A stretch of 64,000 nt of DNA from Adhaeribacter radiodurans (GTDB lineage: Bacteria; Bacteroidota; Bacteroidia; Cytophagales; Hymenobacteraceae): the NCBI RefSeq assembly GCF_014075995.1, contig NZ_CP055153.1:3224001-3288000 (forward strand). The letters are read 5' to 3'. A program made the position numbers and the translations under genes. How positions within the stretch are numbered: the stretch's first letter is position 1; each line of letters starts with the position of its first letter. The notes beneath the pieces are model-generated. The model did not search any database. It saw nothing but the letters and a program-made list of their open reading frames with translations, and was not told where the DNA came from. Of the stretch, positions 8,130 through 18,290 are shown piece by piece.

Positions 8130-11100
8130 ATGGAAATAGAATCAACAAGCAACAGCTTACTTTCCGAATCGCTATACCAACCACGCGAGTTAGTTTCCCG
8201 AGCCCGGACAACCGATTTTTTTGTAGTAGCCATTGGTGCTTCTGCCGGTGGATTAGATGCTATCAACGAATTTTTCGACCATTTACCCTCTAATACCGAA
8301 GCTGCATTTGTTATAATTCAACACCTTTCGCCTACGCATAAAAGCTTAATGCCCGAATTGCTGACGAAGCATACTACTATGCCTATTTCGGAGGCGCGCG
8401 AAGGTTTAATGCTGCAGCCTAATTCCATTTACCTAATTCCGAATAAAAATACCCTTACCATACAGCAAGGCAAACTGAGGTTAGCCGAAAAAAATCAAAA
8501 CCCGGTACCTAACCTGGCTATTGATACTTTTCTGCATTCTTTGGCTACCGATAAGGGCAGCAAAAGTGTAGCTGTAATTTTATCTGGAACCGGCAGCGAT
8601 GGTACCCGTGGTTTAGAGGCTATAAAGTCGGCGGGTGGAATAGTAGTGGTACAGGACCCCGTTACGGCTCACTTTGATGGTATGCCCAATAGTGCTATTG
8701 CTACCGGATTAGCAGATGCCGTGTTGGCTCCTCCTCAAATGGCAACTTATCTTATAAATTACTTTGAAAATAATTCCAATTTACCAGGTACCCTTACTGA
8801 TGATACTTCTTTAAAAAGTAATTCCGTACTGGAAGCAATTCTGGAATATGCCAAAGATTCCTGTGGCCTCGATTTCACCTCGTATAAACGGCCTACTCTG
8901 TCCCGCAGGGTTGCGAAAAGAATGCAGGAAATTAACTTCGATTCGTACGATAAGTATCTGGCCTATTTAAAAGAAACGCCCTCGGAAATACAACATTTAT
9001 GCGGAGATTTCTTAATTAATGTTACGCGTTTTTTTCGCGACGAACGTGCTTTTGCCCTACTTGAAGAAAAAGTAATCCCAGAATTAATACGGACTAAAAA
9101 TAAGGACGAAGGAATTAAAATATGGGTGGCAGGTTGCAGCACCGGCGAAGAACCGTATTCGCTGGCCATGTTGGTCGATACTTACTTAACCAAGCATAAA
9201 ATTTACTTACCGGTAAAAATATTCGCTACCGATGTAGATAAAGAAGTTATTCAGATTGCTTCGCGTGGTATTTATCCCGAAAGTATAACCCAGGTGTTGC
9301 CGCCGCCAATGTTGGCTAAGTATTTTGTGCGCCGCAGCAACGATTATATTGTGTGTGAACCCATCCGCAAAATGATCATTTTTGCGCACCACGATGTAGG
9401 TAAAGATGCCCCATTTAGTAAAGTAGATTTAATAAGTTGCCGCAACATGCTTATATACATGGACGGCAGCTTGCAACATAAAGTACTACAAGCTTTTCAT
9501 TTTGCGCTAAACATAGGGGGATTTTTATTTCTGGGTCCTAGTGAGAATTTAGGCGCTTTAAAGCATTATTTCGCCGAAATAAGCCGTAAATGGAAAATAT
9601 TTAAAAATCTGGAAGCTTCGCGCAAAACGTTGCCCCAAAATATAATGGTGCGCCAATTACAAGTTGATTCGCGAATTCCTGAACCTTCCAAGAATAAAAG
9701 AAATAAACAAAGTATTCAGCAACATATAGGCGATATTTTTAATAGTACTCTGGTAGAAGAATATAATTACGCCGGAATTTGCATCGACGAAAACTATCGG
9801 CTGTTGCACGCTATTGGCGATTACAAAAAATACTTAGACTTGCCCGATTGGCAATTGCAATTTAGTTTAACTAAAATGGTTCCCGAAGATTTGGCTGTAA
9901 CACTGGGTGCTTCTATTAGAAAAGTAGCAAAAACCAATCAAAAAGCTATTTTACGAAACGTAAAGCTAACCCGTAATGGCTCCTCGCAAATAATTAATAT
10001 TGTAATCAAACCATTTTTGGGAGGCGAATACAACGAGCGGTTTTTATTTGTTTTATTTTCGGAAGCTATCCTGCCTAAAAATCAAAAGGCAAGAACGCAA
10101 CATATTTCTGCTTCGAACCACCATGAGCAAATTATTGCTTTAGAACAAGAGCTTAATGAAACTAAGGAAAACTTATACTCTACTTTTGAAGAACTAGAAG
10201 TATCAAACGAAGAGCTGCAATCGAATAATGAGGAATTACTCTCGGCTAACGAAGAACTACAAAGCACCAACGAGGAACTACAATCGTTAAACGAAGAGTT
10301 GCATACCGTTAACACCGAACATCAACAAAAAATCAAAGAGTTAATTGAATTAAACGAAGATCTGGATAATTATTTCCGCAATGCCGATATCGGACAAATG
10401 TTTGTGGATCAACAACTAACTATAAGGAAGTTTACTCCTGCAATTATTAACCAGATTAATTTAATTCCGAGCGACATTGGTCGGCCGCTTGCTCATTTCT
10501 CCAATAATTTATTATATAATCATTTTATTGAAGATATTCAAACGGTAATAGATACCGGTAACCGCATTGAAAAAGAAATTCAAATAAGGAATGGCAGTTA
10601 TTATTTGATGCGCCTGGCTCCTTATTTAAAACAAACCAATAAATTAGACGGTGTAGTTATAACCTTTGTAGACGTAACCCTATTAAAAAATTTAAATAAT
10701 ACTCTTCAGGGTATTTTAAACAGTTCCATTAATGGTATTGCTGCTTTAAAAGCAATTAGAAGCTCCGATAATCAAATTATTGATTTTGAATGGAGCATGG
10801 CCAATGAGGCTTTTGGCCGTTTATTAAAGAAAGATCCCATGCAATTTCCTGGCAAAAGTTTACTCACCGAAATGCCGGGCATGAAAAAGAGTCGATTATT
10901 TAATCGTTTTGTACAAGTAGTAAACACCGGCGAATTACTAAATTTTGAACATTACTACGAATATGATGAACTGGAGAGTTGGTTCCATACAGTAGCCACT
11001 AAAGTAGAAGATGGACTAACTGTTACATTTGCTGATATTACCGAGAAAAAAATAGCCGAGCAAAAATTATTATCGGCTTACCAGGAATTGCAGTCAGCGG

Positions 11101-12263
11101 AAGAAAATCTTAAAAAATTAAACAACCAATTAGAAGAACGTATTGGCGCACGTACCCGGGAACTATCAGCGAGTGAAGAGCGCTTCCGGCTTATTTCTCT
11201 AGCCACCAACGATGTTATCTGGGATTGGACCATGATGAACAACAAGGTATGGTGGAATGAAGGTTTTAAAACGATGTTCGATTATACTTCGGAACAAATA
11301 GAGCCTGGGGTAGAATCGTGGTTTGATCGCATTCATCCCGAAGACAAAGATCGGATTATAAGTAGTTTAAACGATGCCATCAATAGCAGCCAAGAGCAAT
11401 GGTCGGCCGAATACCGCTTCCGGAAAGCCGATGATTCGTATGCTTATGTTTTTAACCGGGCGTTTATCATCTTAAACGAAAACCGAATTCCTTACCGGAT
11501 GTTGGGTTCATTAATTGATTTAACTAATTTAAAGTTAGCGCAGGAAGAACTGCGTAAAACTAATGTAAACCTACTGCGCATTAATAACGATTTAGATAAT
11601 TTTGTTTATACCGCCTCGCACGACTTAAAATCACCAATCTCCAACATAGAAGGCTTGTTGTACCATCTGGAATTGGAGTTGGAAAATGCCGATGACCATA
11701 TTCTGGAAATTCTGAGTCATATCAAGAAGTCCGTCGATCGGTTTAAAGCTACCATTAAAGACCTGGCAGAAATTACCAAAGCCGAAAAGTTGGATGCAGA
11801 TGATGTGGCGGAGGTAAACATAGAAGATTTGGTGGAAGATATTAAGCTTAGCATCAATAACTTAATCGAAGAATCAGATGCTGTTATAGAAATTAACTGC
11901 CAGGAGTGCCCCACCATCAAATTTTCTAAAACCAACTTACGAAGTATTTTATACAACTTAATTAGTAATTCTATTAAATACCGCGACCCAGATCGACCAT
12001 TGCTCATCCGAATAGCGACGGAGAAAACAAAGGATCATGCTATTTTAACGGTTAAGGATAACGGATTAGGAATTGAAGAAGCACAGCAATCTAAGTTATT
12101 TGGCATGTTTAAACGGTTCCACAACCACGTAGAAGGTTCGGGAGTAGGTCTTTATATTGTTAATAAAATTGTAAAAAATGCCGATGGCAAAATTGAAGTG
12201 TTTAGTAAACCAAACCAAGGTACTACTTTCAAAATATTACTAAAAAGTGAGTTAGATAGTTAA
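8130..12263 (+). CDS. CheB-CheR-coiled coil-PAS-histidine kinase hybrid
   Basis: 1377 residues. CheB methylesterase at 29-210 keeps the triad Ser38 (GASAGG), His65 (QHLSPTH) and Asp157 (GTGSDGTRG). CheR methyltransferase at about 232-490 has the SAM loop VAGCSTGEEPYS and SCRNMLIYM. A coiled coil with NEELQS-type heptads covers about 655-740, followed by about three PAS domains (the last with WDWTMMNNKVWWNEGF). HisKA His1164 lies in YTASHDLKSPISNIEG. HATPase_c covers about 1265-1375, with NLISNSIKYR, DNGLGI and GSGVGLYIV. No receptor partner or CheA is nearby. It follows the phytochrome core on the same strand and is the best candidate for its output. No receiver domain is present. Confidence 0.92.
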   Translation: MEIESTSNSLLSESLYQPRELVSRARTTDFFVVAIGASAGGLDAINEFFDHLPSNTEAAFVIIQHLSPTHKSLMPELLTKHTTMPISEAREGLMLQPNSIYLIPNKNTLTIQQGKLRLAEKNQNPVPNLAIDTFLHSLATDKGSKSVAVILSGTGSDGTRGLEAIKSAGGIVVVQDPVTAHFDGMPNSAIATGLADAVLAPPQMATYLINYFENNSNLPGTLTDDTSLKSNSVLEAILEYAKDSCGLDFTSYKRPTLSRRVAKRMQEINFDSYDKYLAYLKETPSEIQHLCGDFLINVTRFFRDERAFALLEEKVIPELIRTKNKDEGIKIWVAGCSTGEEPYSLAMLVDTYLTKHKIYLPVKIFATDVDKEVIQIASRGIYPESITQVLPPPMLAKYFVRRSNDYIVCEPIRKMIIFAHHDVGKDAPFSKVDLISCRNMLIYMDGSLQHKVLQAFHFALNIGGFLFLGPSENLGALKHYFAEISRKWKIFKNLEASRKTLPQNIMVRQLQVDSRIPEPSKNKRNKQSIQQHIGDIFNSTLVEEYNYAGICIDENYRLLHAIGDYKKYLDLPDWQLQFSLTKMVPEDLAVTLGASIRKVAKTNQKAILRNVKLTRNGSSQIINIVIKPFLGGEYNERFLFVLFSEAILPKNQKARTQHISASNHHEQIIALEQELNETKENLYSTFEELEVSNEELQSNNEELLSANEELQSTNEELQSLNEELHTVNTEHQQKIKELIELNEDLDNYFRNADIGQMFVDQQLTIRKFTPAIINQINLIPSDIGRPLAHFSNNLLYNHFIEDIQTVIDTGNRIEKEIQIRNGSYYLMRLAPYLKQTNKLDGVVITFVDVTLLKNLNNTLQGILNSSINGIAALKAIRSSDNQIIDFEWSMANEAFGRLLKKDPMQFPGKSLLTEMPGMKKSRLFNRFVQVVNTGELLNFEHYYEYDELESWFHTVATKVEDGLTVTFADITEKKIAEQKLLSAYQELQSAEENLKKLNNQLEERIGARTRELSASEERFRLISLATNDVIWDWTMMNNKVWWNEGFKTMFDYTSEQIEPGVESWFDRIHPEDKDRIISSLNDAINSSQEQWSAEYRFRKADDSYAYVFNRAFIILNENRIPYRMLGSLIDLTNLKLAQEELRKTNVNLLRINNDLDNFVYTASHDLKSPISNIEGLLYHLELELENADDHILEILSHIKKSVDRFKATIKDLAEITKAEKLDADDVAEVNIEDLVEDIKLSINNLIEESDAVIEINCQECPTIKFSKTNLRSILYNLISNSIKYRDPDRPLLIRIATEKTKDHAILTVKDNGLGIEEAQQSKLFGMFKRFHNHVEGSGVGLYIVNKIVKNADGKIEVFSKPNQGTTFKILLKSELDS

Positions 12264-12267
12264 AAAT

Positions 12268-12300
12268 AAAAAGGACACTTCTAAATGTGCCCTTTTTATT
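12268..12300 (+). terminator. Terminator after the hybrid kinase
   Basis: Stem AAAAAGGACAC / GTGCCCTTTTT with one mismatch, 8-nt loop and T-rich tail. It lies tail-to-tail between the kinase and a convergent small gene, so could serve both strands. Confidence 0.8.
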
Positions 12301-12322
12301 TTTAACTCCTATTTTATTCTTC

Positions 12323-12577
12323 TTATTCCGTTACTTCGCGTTCTTCGAGGTAAGCCCACATGGCATCTTCATTTGCCCCAATCAACACAGCGTATATCAT
12401 CATTATGGTGTAAACACCGGCCATAAGAATACTTAATGGAACACTAAATACAAAGGAAAACAAAGTAGTAACCATCGGATTCAGTTTGGTTTCCATTTTG
12501 GTTGAAGCATACAGAAAGAAAAGCAGATTAAAACCTATCGAAATGGCCACCACATTAATTATTTCCAGCATAGACAT
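12323..12577 (-). CDS. Small membrane protein, unknown function
   Basis: 84 residues with two hydrophobic helices (about 5-25 and 38-68) and an acidic C-terminus (ANEDAMWAYLEEREVTE). A complete frame from ATG 12577, convergent with the hybrid kinase gene and behind the shared terminator. Not recognised as a named family. Likely inner-membrane. Confidence 0.65.
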   Translation of the reverse strand: MSMLEIINVVAISIGFNLLFFLYASTKMETKLNPMVTTLFSFVFSVPLSILMAGVYTIMMIYAVLIGANEDAMWAYLEEREVTE

Positions 12578-12999
12578 ATATTTTTAAAAGTATAGTATCC
12601 AAATAAGCATGGTACTGTAATTCTTGAATCAGCTTTTTAAAATTTGTTTACATCCGAAATTTAAAAAATAAATTTTTAACTACAGAAACAAAAAAAACTC
12701 CTTTGCGTAAAGTGCAACTTTTTTATTAAAATAGTTACTTATCCCAACTTGTATGTAGAGCTCCTAATTGCATTATATAATAAGTAGTTCAGGATTACCA
12801 AATACTTCAATTACTCTTATTACTTAAAGGTATTTTGCTTTATCATTACCTTGTGGCATTTCTCTAAGGCTTACCGTCAGGTTCTTCTATAATACTAACT
12901 TTTATTAGCAAACAAGCTGTATAGGTTCACATACGCCTGATTTACTAATTTTTTTAGCTTATAGTAGCTGTTTTTAGCTAAAATTTTTATCTTAGCTTC
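12578..12999. other. Intergenic divergent region, no gene seen
   Basis: 422 bp, AT-rich, between divergent genes. A TATCTTAG box at 12987-12994, similar to the Bacteroidota TAnnTTTG -7 element, lies only 5 bp before the radical SAM start, so is doubtful as its promoter. Nothing else stands out. Confidence 0.4.
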
Positions 13000-14061
13000 A
13001 TGGAAGAGCCAGAATATTTAAAAGGTCGGGGTGCCCAATTTAATCCGGCTAATCGTTTCCGGAAGAATGAATACGTTACAGAACACCTGGAAGGATTAGA
13101 TGAGCCATTTCTGCAAAACTCTAAAACCGAGTTTTTTTCTGAGTCGCCTAAAAAGATTATTAACAAGATAGAAAGTCCGGATTTAGGACTTTCCTACTCC
13201 ATGAATCCTTACCAAGGCTGCGAACACGGCTGTATTTATTGTTATGCCCGCAATACGCACGAATATTGGGGTTACAGTGCCGGTTTAGATTTTGAAAGAA
13301 AAATTATTATTAAGCATAACGCTCCCGAAACTCTCGCCGCCCAACTCGAACATCCTAAATGGCAGGTATTGCCTCTTATGTTAGCAGGTAATACCGATTG
13401 CTACCAACCCATAGAACAAAAAATGCAGCTTACCCGGCGAATGCTGCAGGTGCTGTTAGAATACCGGCACCCGGTAAGTATTATTACCAAAAACTCGCTC
13501 ATTCTCCGGGATTTAGATATTTTAAAGCAGTTAGATAAATTAAATTTACTTCATGTAAATATTTCGCTCACTACCTTAAACGAAGAACTCCGGCTGCGCC
13601 TGGAACCTCGTACTGCGGCAGCGGCTAAACGCTTAAGTGTAATAAAAATATTAAGCAGTGCCGGAATTTCGGTAAATGTAATGTTGGCACCTATTATTCC
13701 CGGACTTAACGACCATGAAATACCAGAAATAATGCGGCAAGCCGCTGACCACGGCGCCTCTTCTGCGGCTTATAATATTGTGCGTTTAAACGGATCTATT
13801 GGCGATATATTCCGGAATTGGATAGCCACGAATTACCCAGACCGGGCCGAGAAAGTATTAAATCAAATTGCTGCCTGCCACGGCGGAAAAATAAACGATA
13901 GCACATTTGGTCGCCGGATGACGGGTGAGGGCCAATGGGCAGAAACCATAGGCAATTTGTTCCGGGTAGCTAAACAAAAGTATATGCAAGGCCGGCAAAT
14001 GAAACCCTATAACTACCATCTGTTTTGTACTAAAGCCGGCAAACAGCTGAATTTATTTTGA
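13000..14061 (+). CDS. PA0069-family radical SAM protein
   Basis: 353 residues. The radical SAM [4Fe-4S] motif is CX3CX2C: Cys74, Cys78, Cys81 in YQGCEHGCIYCYARNTHEYW. N-terminal GRGAQFNPANRF and the LSYSMNPYQG lead-in are hallmarks of the PA0069 family, related to spore photoproduct lyase-like proteins. The substrate of this family is not established. The C-terminus is basic. The gene stands alone with gaps on both sides. Confidence 0.9.
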   Translation: MEEPEYLKGRGAQFNPANRFRKNEYVTEHLEGLDEPFLQNSKTEFFSESPKKIINKIESPDLGLSYSMNPYQGCEHGCIYCYARNTHEYWGYSAGLDFERKIIIKHNAPETLAAQLEHPKWQVLPLMLAGNTDCYQPIEQKMQLTRRMLQVLLEYRHPVSIITKNSLILRDLDILKQLDKLNLLHVNISLTTLNEELRLRLEPRTAAAAKRLSVIKILSSAGISVNVMLAPIIPGLNDHEIPEIMRQAADHGASSAAYNIVRLNGSIGDIFRNWIATNYPDRAEKVLNQIAACHGGKINDSTFGRRMTGEGQWAETIGNLFRVAKQKYMQGRQMKPYNYHLFCTKAGKQLNLF

Positions 14062-14335
14062 TAAGAGCAGGTTTTTGTTTCAGATGGTTAATACTTTTAA
14101 AGCTTTATGTAAAGTAAATTTTGGTTTGTTGATGTTTCCATTTGCCACTAAACCATTTACTTAAATTCTCTTTCATTGGGCTTTTATAAGTAAGTAGAAT
14201 AATTAAAATAATCAATAAAGGATTTCGGTTATATTCTTATTTCCATCCTCCATTTAGTAAAAAATTTGAGTTCGATATTAAACCTTTTGCTTGCATTAAG
14301 CTCTAAGTAATAAATTAATGATATTATTACTAAAT

Positions 14336-14761
14336 ATGAAAAAGGTATTAATTGCTCTTGCTGTTGGTTTCTTTACTGTTTCTGCATCTTACGCCCAAAC
14401 AAATAACCAGGTAAACACCGAACAACAGACATTAAAACGCGAACGTGCTACTCCAGAGCAGCGGGCATTGCGTCAAACCAAAATGATGTCGAAATCTTTA
14501 GATTTAACTGCTGAACAAGAAGCCCAACTGCAAACATTAAATCTAAAACGATTAAACGAGATGCAAGGCTTAAGGGGTAAATTTAATAGTACGGATGGTT
14601 CACAGAATAATGGCTTTAGGAAAGAAGCTAAAGTTCTTCGGGATAATTATGAAACTCAGCTTAAAAGCATTTTAACCACAGAACAATTTACAAAGTACCA
14701 GACTCAACGAAAAGAAATGCGGGAGCATGGGTCTCCCAAAATGCGCGAAAGAAATTCATGA
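14336..14761 (+). CDS. Small secreted helical protein (Spy/LTxxQ-like)
   Basis: 141 residues from the ATG at 14336, chosen because MKKVLIALAVGFFTVSASYAQ is a complete signal peptide with cleavage after SYA; an earlier ATG at 14318 adds only six hydrophobic residues. The mature protein is Gln/Lys/Arg-rich and helical, with LDLTAEQEAQLQTL and LKSILTTEQFTKYQ, resembling the LTxxQ pattern of Spy/CpxP-like periplasmic proteins, but family membership is inferred. Similar in build to the protein at 18291-18701. Confidence 0.8.
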   Translation: MKKVLIALAVGFFTVSASYAQTNNQVNTEQQTLKRERATPEQRALRQTKMMSKSLDLTAEQEAQLQTLNLKRLNEMQGLRGKFNSTDGSQNNGFRKEAKVLRDNYETQLKSILTTEQFTKYQTQRKEMREHGSPKMRERNS

Positions 14762-14788
14762 TAATTTGCGCTAATGAATCATTTTTTT

Positions 14789-14826
14789 AAACAAAAAAGC
14801 AAGCTTTCCGGCTTGCTTTTTTGTTT
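14789..14826 (+). terminator. Strong terminator
   Basis: 16-bp perfect arms at 14789-14804 and 14811-14826 (core GCAAGC / GCTTGC flanked by A and T runs), loop TTTCCG. Works in either direction. Confidence 0.9.
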
Positions 14827-15006
14827 AAAAAGTTATTTATCTATCAAGTAAATCTTTGCTTTAATTAATATTAAACTTTAAAGAATTTTAAAATGATGAT
14901 GTAACAGTACAAAGAGATGATTACAAATAATTATTGGCATTCAGCTATTGAACTATAACACATCCTATAATTTAATAGTTTGGCACGGGTGTCTCTTAAC
15001 TTGATT

Positions 15007-17043
15007 TTATACTTTGAGCAATCCGTTACGCTTGAGCAAAGCCATTGGAGAAGGCTCTTTACCGCGGAAACGTTTATACAAAATCATAGGAGGTTCACTG
15101 CCTCCGGCCGATAATATGTGTTGCTTAAACAAAGTGGCTGTTTGCTTATTAAATACGCCTTTTTCCTGGAAAAACTCAAAGGCATCGGCATCGAGTACTT
15201 CCGCCCATTTATAACTGTAATAACCCGAAGAATAACCGCCTTGAAAAATATGCGAAAAAGAACAACTGGTATTAGCTCCCGGTACAAAAGTGAAAATTTC
15301 AGTTTCGGCTAACGTTTTGTTTTCAAAAGTAAATACATCTTCTACGGTATTGGCCTGGGTGGTATGCCAGGCTAGATCTAAACGGGCCAAACCAATTTGC
15401 CGCAAAGTAGCGTAACCCGACATAAAGTTGGTACTATCCTTAATGCGTTGAATCAGATCATCGGGAATTGGCTCACCGGTTTGGTAATGACGGGCAAATA
15501 AATCCAAACTTTCTTTTTCGGTAGTCCAATTCTCAAAAACCTGGGAAGGAAGCTCCACAAAATCCCAATACACGTGCGTACCAGAAAGGCTCGAATAAGT
15601 ACTATTGGCGAGTAAGCCGTGCAATGCATGACCAAATTCATGAAATAAAGTCCGTACTTCGTTAAAAGTAAGTAAAGCGGGTTTGCTGGAAGTGGGCTTG
15701 GTAAAATTACAAACAATTGCTACATGCGGCCGTTGATCGGAGCCGTTAACTTTTTGTTGCGACCGGTAGGAAGTCATCCAGGCACCATTGCGTTTTCCCG
15801 GACGGGGAAAGAAATCGCAGTAGAAAATGCCTACGTGCCGTCCTTCTTCATCTTCCACTTCGTACACTTTTACATCCGGATGATAGGTTTCAATTTCGGT
15901 ATTTTCTTTATACACTAAACCATATAATTTATTAGAAACCGCAAATACCCCTTCAATAACTTTTTCCAGCTGAAAATAAGGTTTCAGAATTTCATCATCA
16001 ATGGTGAATTTCTCTTTCTTTAATTTTTCTGAATAAAAAGATAAATCCCAACGCTGTAATTCTTCCGGACCATTTATTTGCTTAGCATACGTTGTTAACT
16101 CTTCAACTTCCTGCTTAGCTACCGGTTTGGCGTGGATTAATAAATCCTGCAAAAAGTGTTGAACCTTATCGGGGTTTTCGGCCATTCTTTCTTGCAAAAC
16201 AAAATGGGCATGCGTTTCAAAACCTAATAATTGCGCGCGTTCTTGCCTTAACTTAACAATATCCAGTACTACCGTTTGATTATCATAATCGTTGTTCTGG
16301 CACCCCCTTGTGGCATAAGCCTGGTAAAGTTGCCGGCGAAGTTGCCGGTTTCCGGCGTACATCATAAAAGGAATGTAGCTGGGTAAATGCAAGGTAAATA
16401 GCCACGAATTTTCTTTACCCGCTTCTAAAGCAGCTTGAGCCGAGGCTTCTCTGACGGATTCCGGAAGTCCTTTTAAATCTTCAGGGTTCGTTACTTCCAG
16501 GGAAAACTGATTCGTTTCATGCAGCACATTTTCTCCAAATTCTAAGGACAAACGGGATAGCTGGTTGTCTATTTCGCGTAAACTGCTTTTTTCATTTTCC
16601 GATAAATTCGCACCGTTCCGGATAAAGCTTTTATAGGTTTTATCCAGCAAGGTGGCTTCTTCGGCATTTAATGTAAGTTGATTTTTACTTTCGTAAACCT
16701 GATTAATCCGCCGGAAAAGTTCTTCGTCTAAGATAATATCGTTGCCGTAGGCAGCTAACATAGGTGAAATTTGCTTGGCCAGTTGCTGCAATTCTGAATT
16801 AGTTTCGGCCGCGTTCAGGTTAAAGAAAATACTGGAGATTCTATCGAGCAACTCCCCGCTGCGCTCCAAAGCTACAATGGTATTTTCAAAAGTAGCCGGG
16901 GCCGGATTAGTTGTAATTTGCTGTATTTCTTGTTTACCCGTTTGAATAGCTTGCTCTATAGCAGGTAAATAGTGTTCAATATTAATAGATGAAAAAGGAG
17001 CCGTATTAAAAGGAGTAGCGAAATGGTTTAAAAGCGGATTCAT
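15007..17043 (-). CDS. M3 family oligopeptidase (Dcp/PrlC-like)
   Basis: 678 residues, usual length for the thimet-oligopeptidase family. The zinc motif HEFGH sits in LFHEFGHALHG around residue 469, with the downstream third ligand in the region FVELPSQVFENW. No signal peptide, so cytoplasmic. It degrades short peptides, as dipeptidyl carboxypeptidase or oligopeptidase A; the sequence alone does not separate the two. Start at ATG 17043 gives the usual MNPLLNHFATPFNTAPF beginning. Confidence 0.92.
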   Translation of the reverse strand: MNPLLNHFATPFNTAPFSSINIEHYLPAIEQAIQTGKQEIQQITTNPAPATFENTIVALERSGELLDRISSIFFNLNAAETNSELQQLAKQISPMLAAYGNDIILDEELFRRINQVYESKNQLTLNAEEATLLDKTYKSFIRNGANLSENEKSSLREIDNQLSRLSLEFGENVLHETNQFSLEVTNPEDLKGLPESVREASAQAALEAGKENSWLFTLHLPSYIPFMMYAGNRQLRRQLYQAYATRGCQNNDYDNQTVVLDIVKLRQERAQLLGFETHAHFVLQERMAENPDKVQHFLQDLLIHAKPVAKQEVEELTTYAKQINGPEELQRWDLSFYSEKLKKEKFTIDDEILKPYFQLEKVIEGVFAVSNKLYGLVYKENTEIETYHPDVKVYEVEDEEGRHVGIFYCDFFPRPGKRNGAWMTSYRSQQKVNGSDQRPHVAIVCNFTKPTSSKPALLTFNEVRTLFHEFGHALHGLLANSTYSSLSGTHVYWDFVELPSQVFENWTTEKESLDLFARHYQTGEPIPDDLIQRIKDSTNFMSGYATLRQIGLARLDLAWHTTQANTVEDVFTFENKTLAETEIFTFVPGANTSCSFSHIFQGGYSSGYYSYKWAEVLDADAFEFFQEKGVFNKQTATLFKQHILSAGGSEPPMILYKRFRGKEPSPMALLKRNGLLKV

Positions 17044-17287
17044 GAGCTACAATTATATTGTTAAATTTAAATAGTAATAAGGTTTAATTAAGGAATAAAC
17101 CTACTAATTAAGATCGTAAAATCAAGATTTAGTAGTGCATTCCGGTAAACTCAAGACCTTGTTGCCACCAAATTAATTATATAATTTCAGAGATGCCGCT
17201 TTATCTGTAAACTATTATTTTTCTAATTTTATTTTAACTCGGTTCATCTAACTATAATATAATTTTGTTTATACTTTCCTTTCAAAT

Positions 17288-17539
17288 TTATTCGAAAAGA
17301 AGCGGAACGTTCATTTCTGCTAAGTAAGGATCCAGACAGGTAGCCTTGGTATAGGTTCGTATTAAACCTACATCTTTTAGATTATATAAAAACCATACTT
17401 CGGCATAAAAGCTTCCCAGCCAATAAATATTTATTTTACACCAACCTTTTATTCTATAATGTAGGTAATGCCCCTCTTCCCGAATATACTGCATCTGTTC
17501 GGCTAAAGGTAGCGATTCAAATTTTTGTACAGGTAGCAT
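17288..17539 (-). CDS. Small hypothetical protein
   Basis: 83 residues, complete frame from ATG 17539. Aromatic-rich (GHYLHYRIKGWCKINIYWLGSFYAEVWFLYNL) without a signal peptide or membrane helix, suggesting a small compact beta-fold. Not recognised. The amino-acid composition and its own start and stop in an otherwise empty stretch support a real gene. Confidence 0.6.
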   Translation of the reverse strand: MLPVQKFESLPLAEQMQYIREEGHYLHYRIKGWCKINIYWLGSFYAEVWFLYNLKDVGLIRTYTKATCLDPYLAEMNVPLLFE

Positions 17540-17683
17540 ATTTCTTCCATGGTATATAGTAATGGCAGCGTAGTAAGGTCAACATATTAAAAATATATGT
17601 AACCTCTAACGAAAATAAATAGATTTCGCTGCCTTTTTATCCTTGTTACTTTTAACTTGCTAAAAACAAAAAAATTAAAATTC

Positions 17684-17869
17684 CTAGAGTTTAAATAAAA
17701 AATACAAGGCTATAATTCCAATAAAGGTGGTTATTAAACCGGCCAAAAACTCGGGTTTACTTTGGGGTAAGGAGCATTCAGCACAGGCAGTCTGTTGAGA
17801 GAGGTAGGAACGTCCGCATTTTGCACAAACTCTCCATTCTGTTTTATTTAGTAAAAGTTCAGATTTCAT
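17684..17869 (-). CDS. Zinc-ribbon tail-anchored small protein
   Basis: 61 residues. N-terminal treble Cys pairs CAKC (about 15-18) and CAEC (about 29-32) form a rubredoxin-like zinc ribbon, followed by one C-terminal transmembrane helix (FLAGLITTFIGIIALYFLFKL). Too short for a known enzyme; function unknown. Confidence 0.6.
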   Translation of the reverse strand: MKSELLLNKTEWRVCAKCGRSYLSQQTACAECSLPQSKPEFLAGLITTFIGIIALYFLFKL

Positions 17870-18290
17870 AATGATTTGGTTTAAGGTTTTACACTATTTA
17901 CACTAACTACTAAGCTGTTATTACACTGAACTTGTTAAATATACAGTTATACTTGTAATTTTCAATTAATTATCTCAGCAAATTATCTATAGAAACTTAC
18001 AATCACTTGCATTATATAAAAATGCTATAACTCTTAAATGCATATAATTTACTAAACTAATTACAAAAATTAGGAGAATATAACAAATAAATATTAAAAA
18101 ATAACTATATTTGGCAATAAAGTTGTTTAGCTACTAGTGTATAATAATATTTACTAATAATAGTTAATATAGTATAACTATTATTAAATGAAAACGTACT
18201 ATATTAATCTAAACATATATAATATTTGAACTATTTATTAAATTCTTTTAACTCTTTTAATTTACTTTCCCTTTGCCTAAATTTATCCTT
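17870..18290. other. Very AT-rich intergenic region with a palindrome
   Basis: 421 bp of extreme AT content between divergent genes. It holds a 12-bp-arm inverted repeat at 18155-18166 and 18175-18186 (TAATAATAGTTA / TAACTATTATTA) and a perfect TAnnTTTG-type -7 match, TATATTTG, at 18106-18113. No open frame is credible. Confidence 0.5.

Noticed and set aside
7981-8211. Minus-strand 76-codon frame between the phytochrome and hybrid kinase genes
   Set aside because: Overlaps the kinase start, has a mixed composition and no recognisable product.
18273-18290. TTG start six codons before the secreted protein ATG
   Set aside because: The ATG gives a standard signal peptide; the TTG lies in the T-rich leader.
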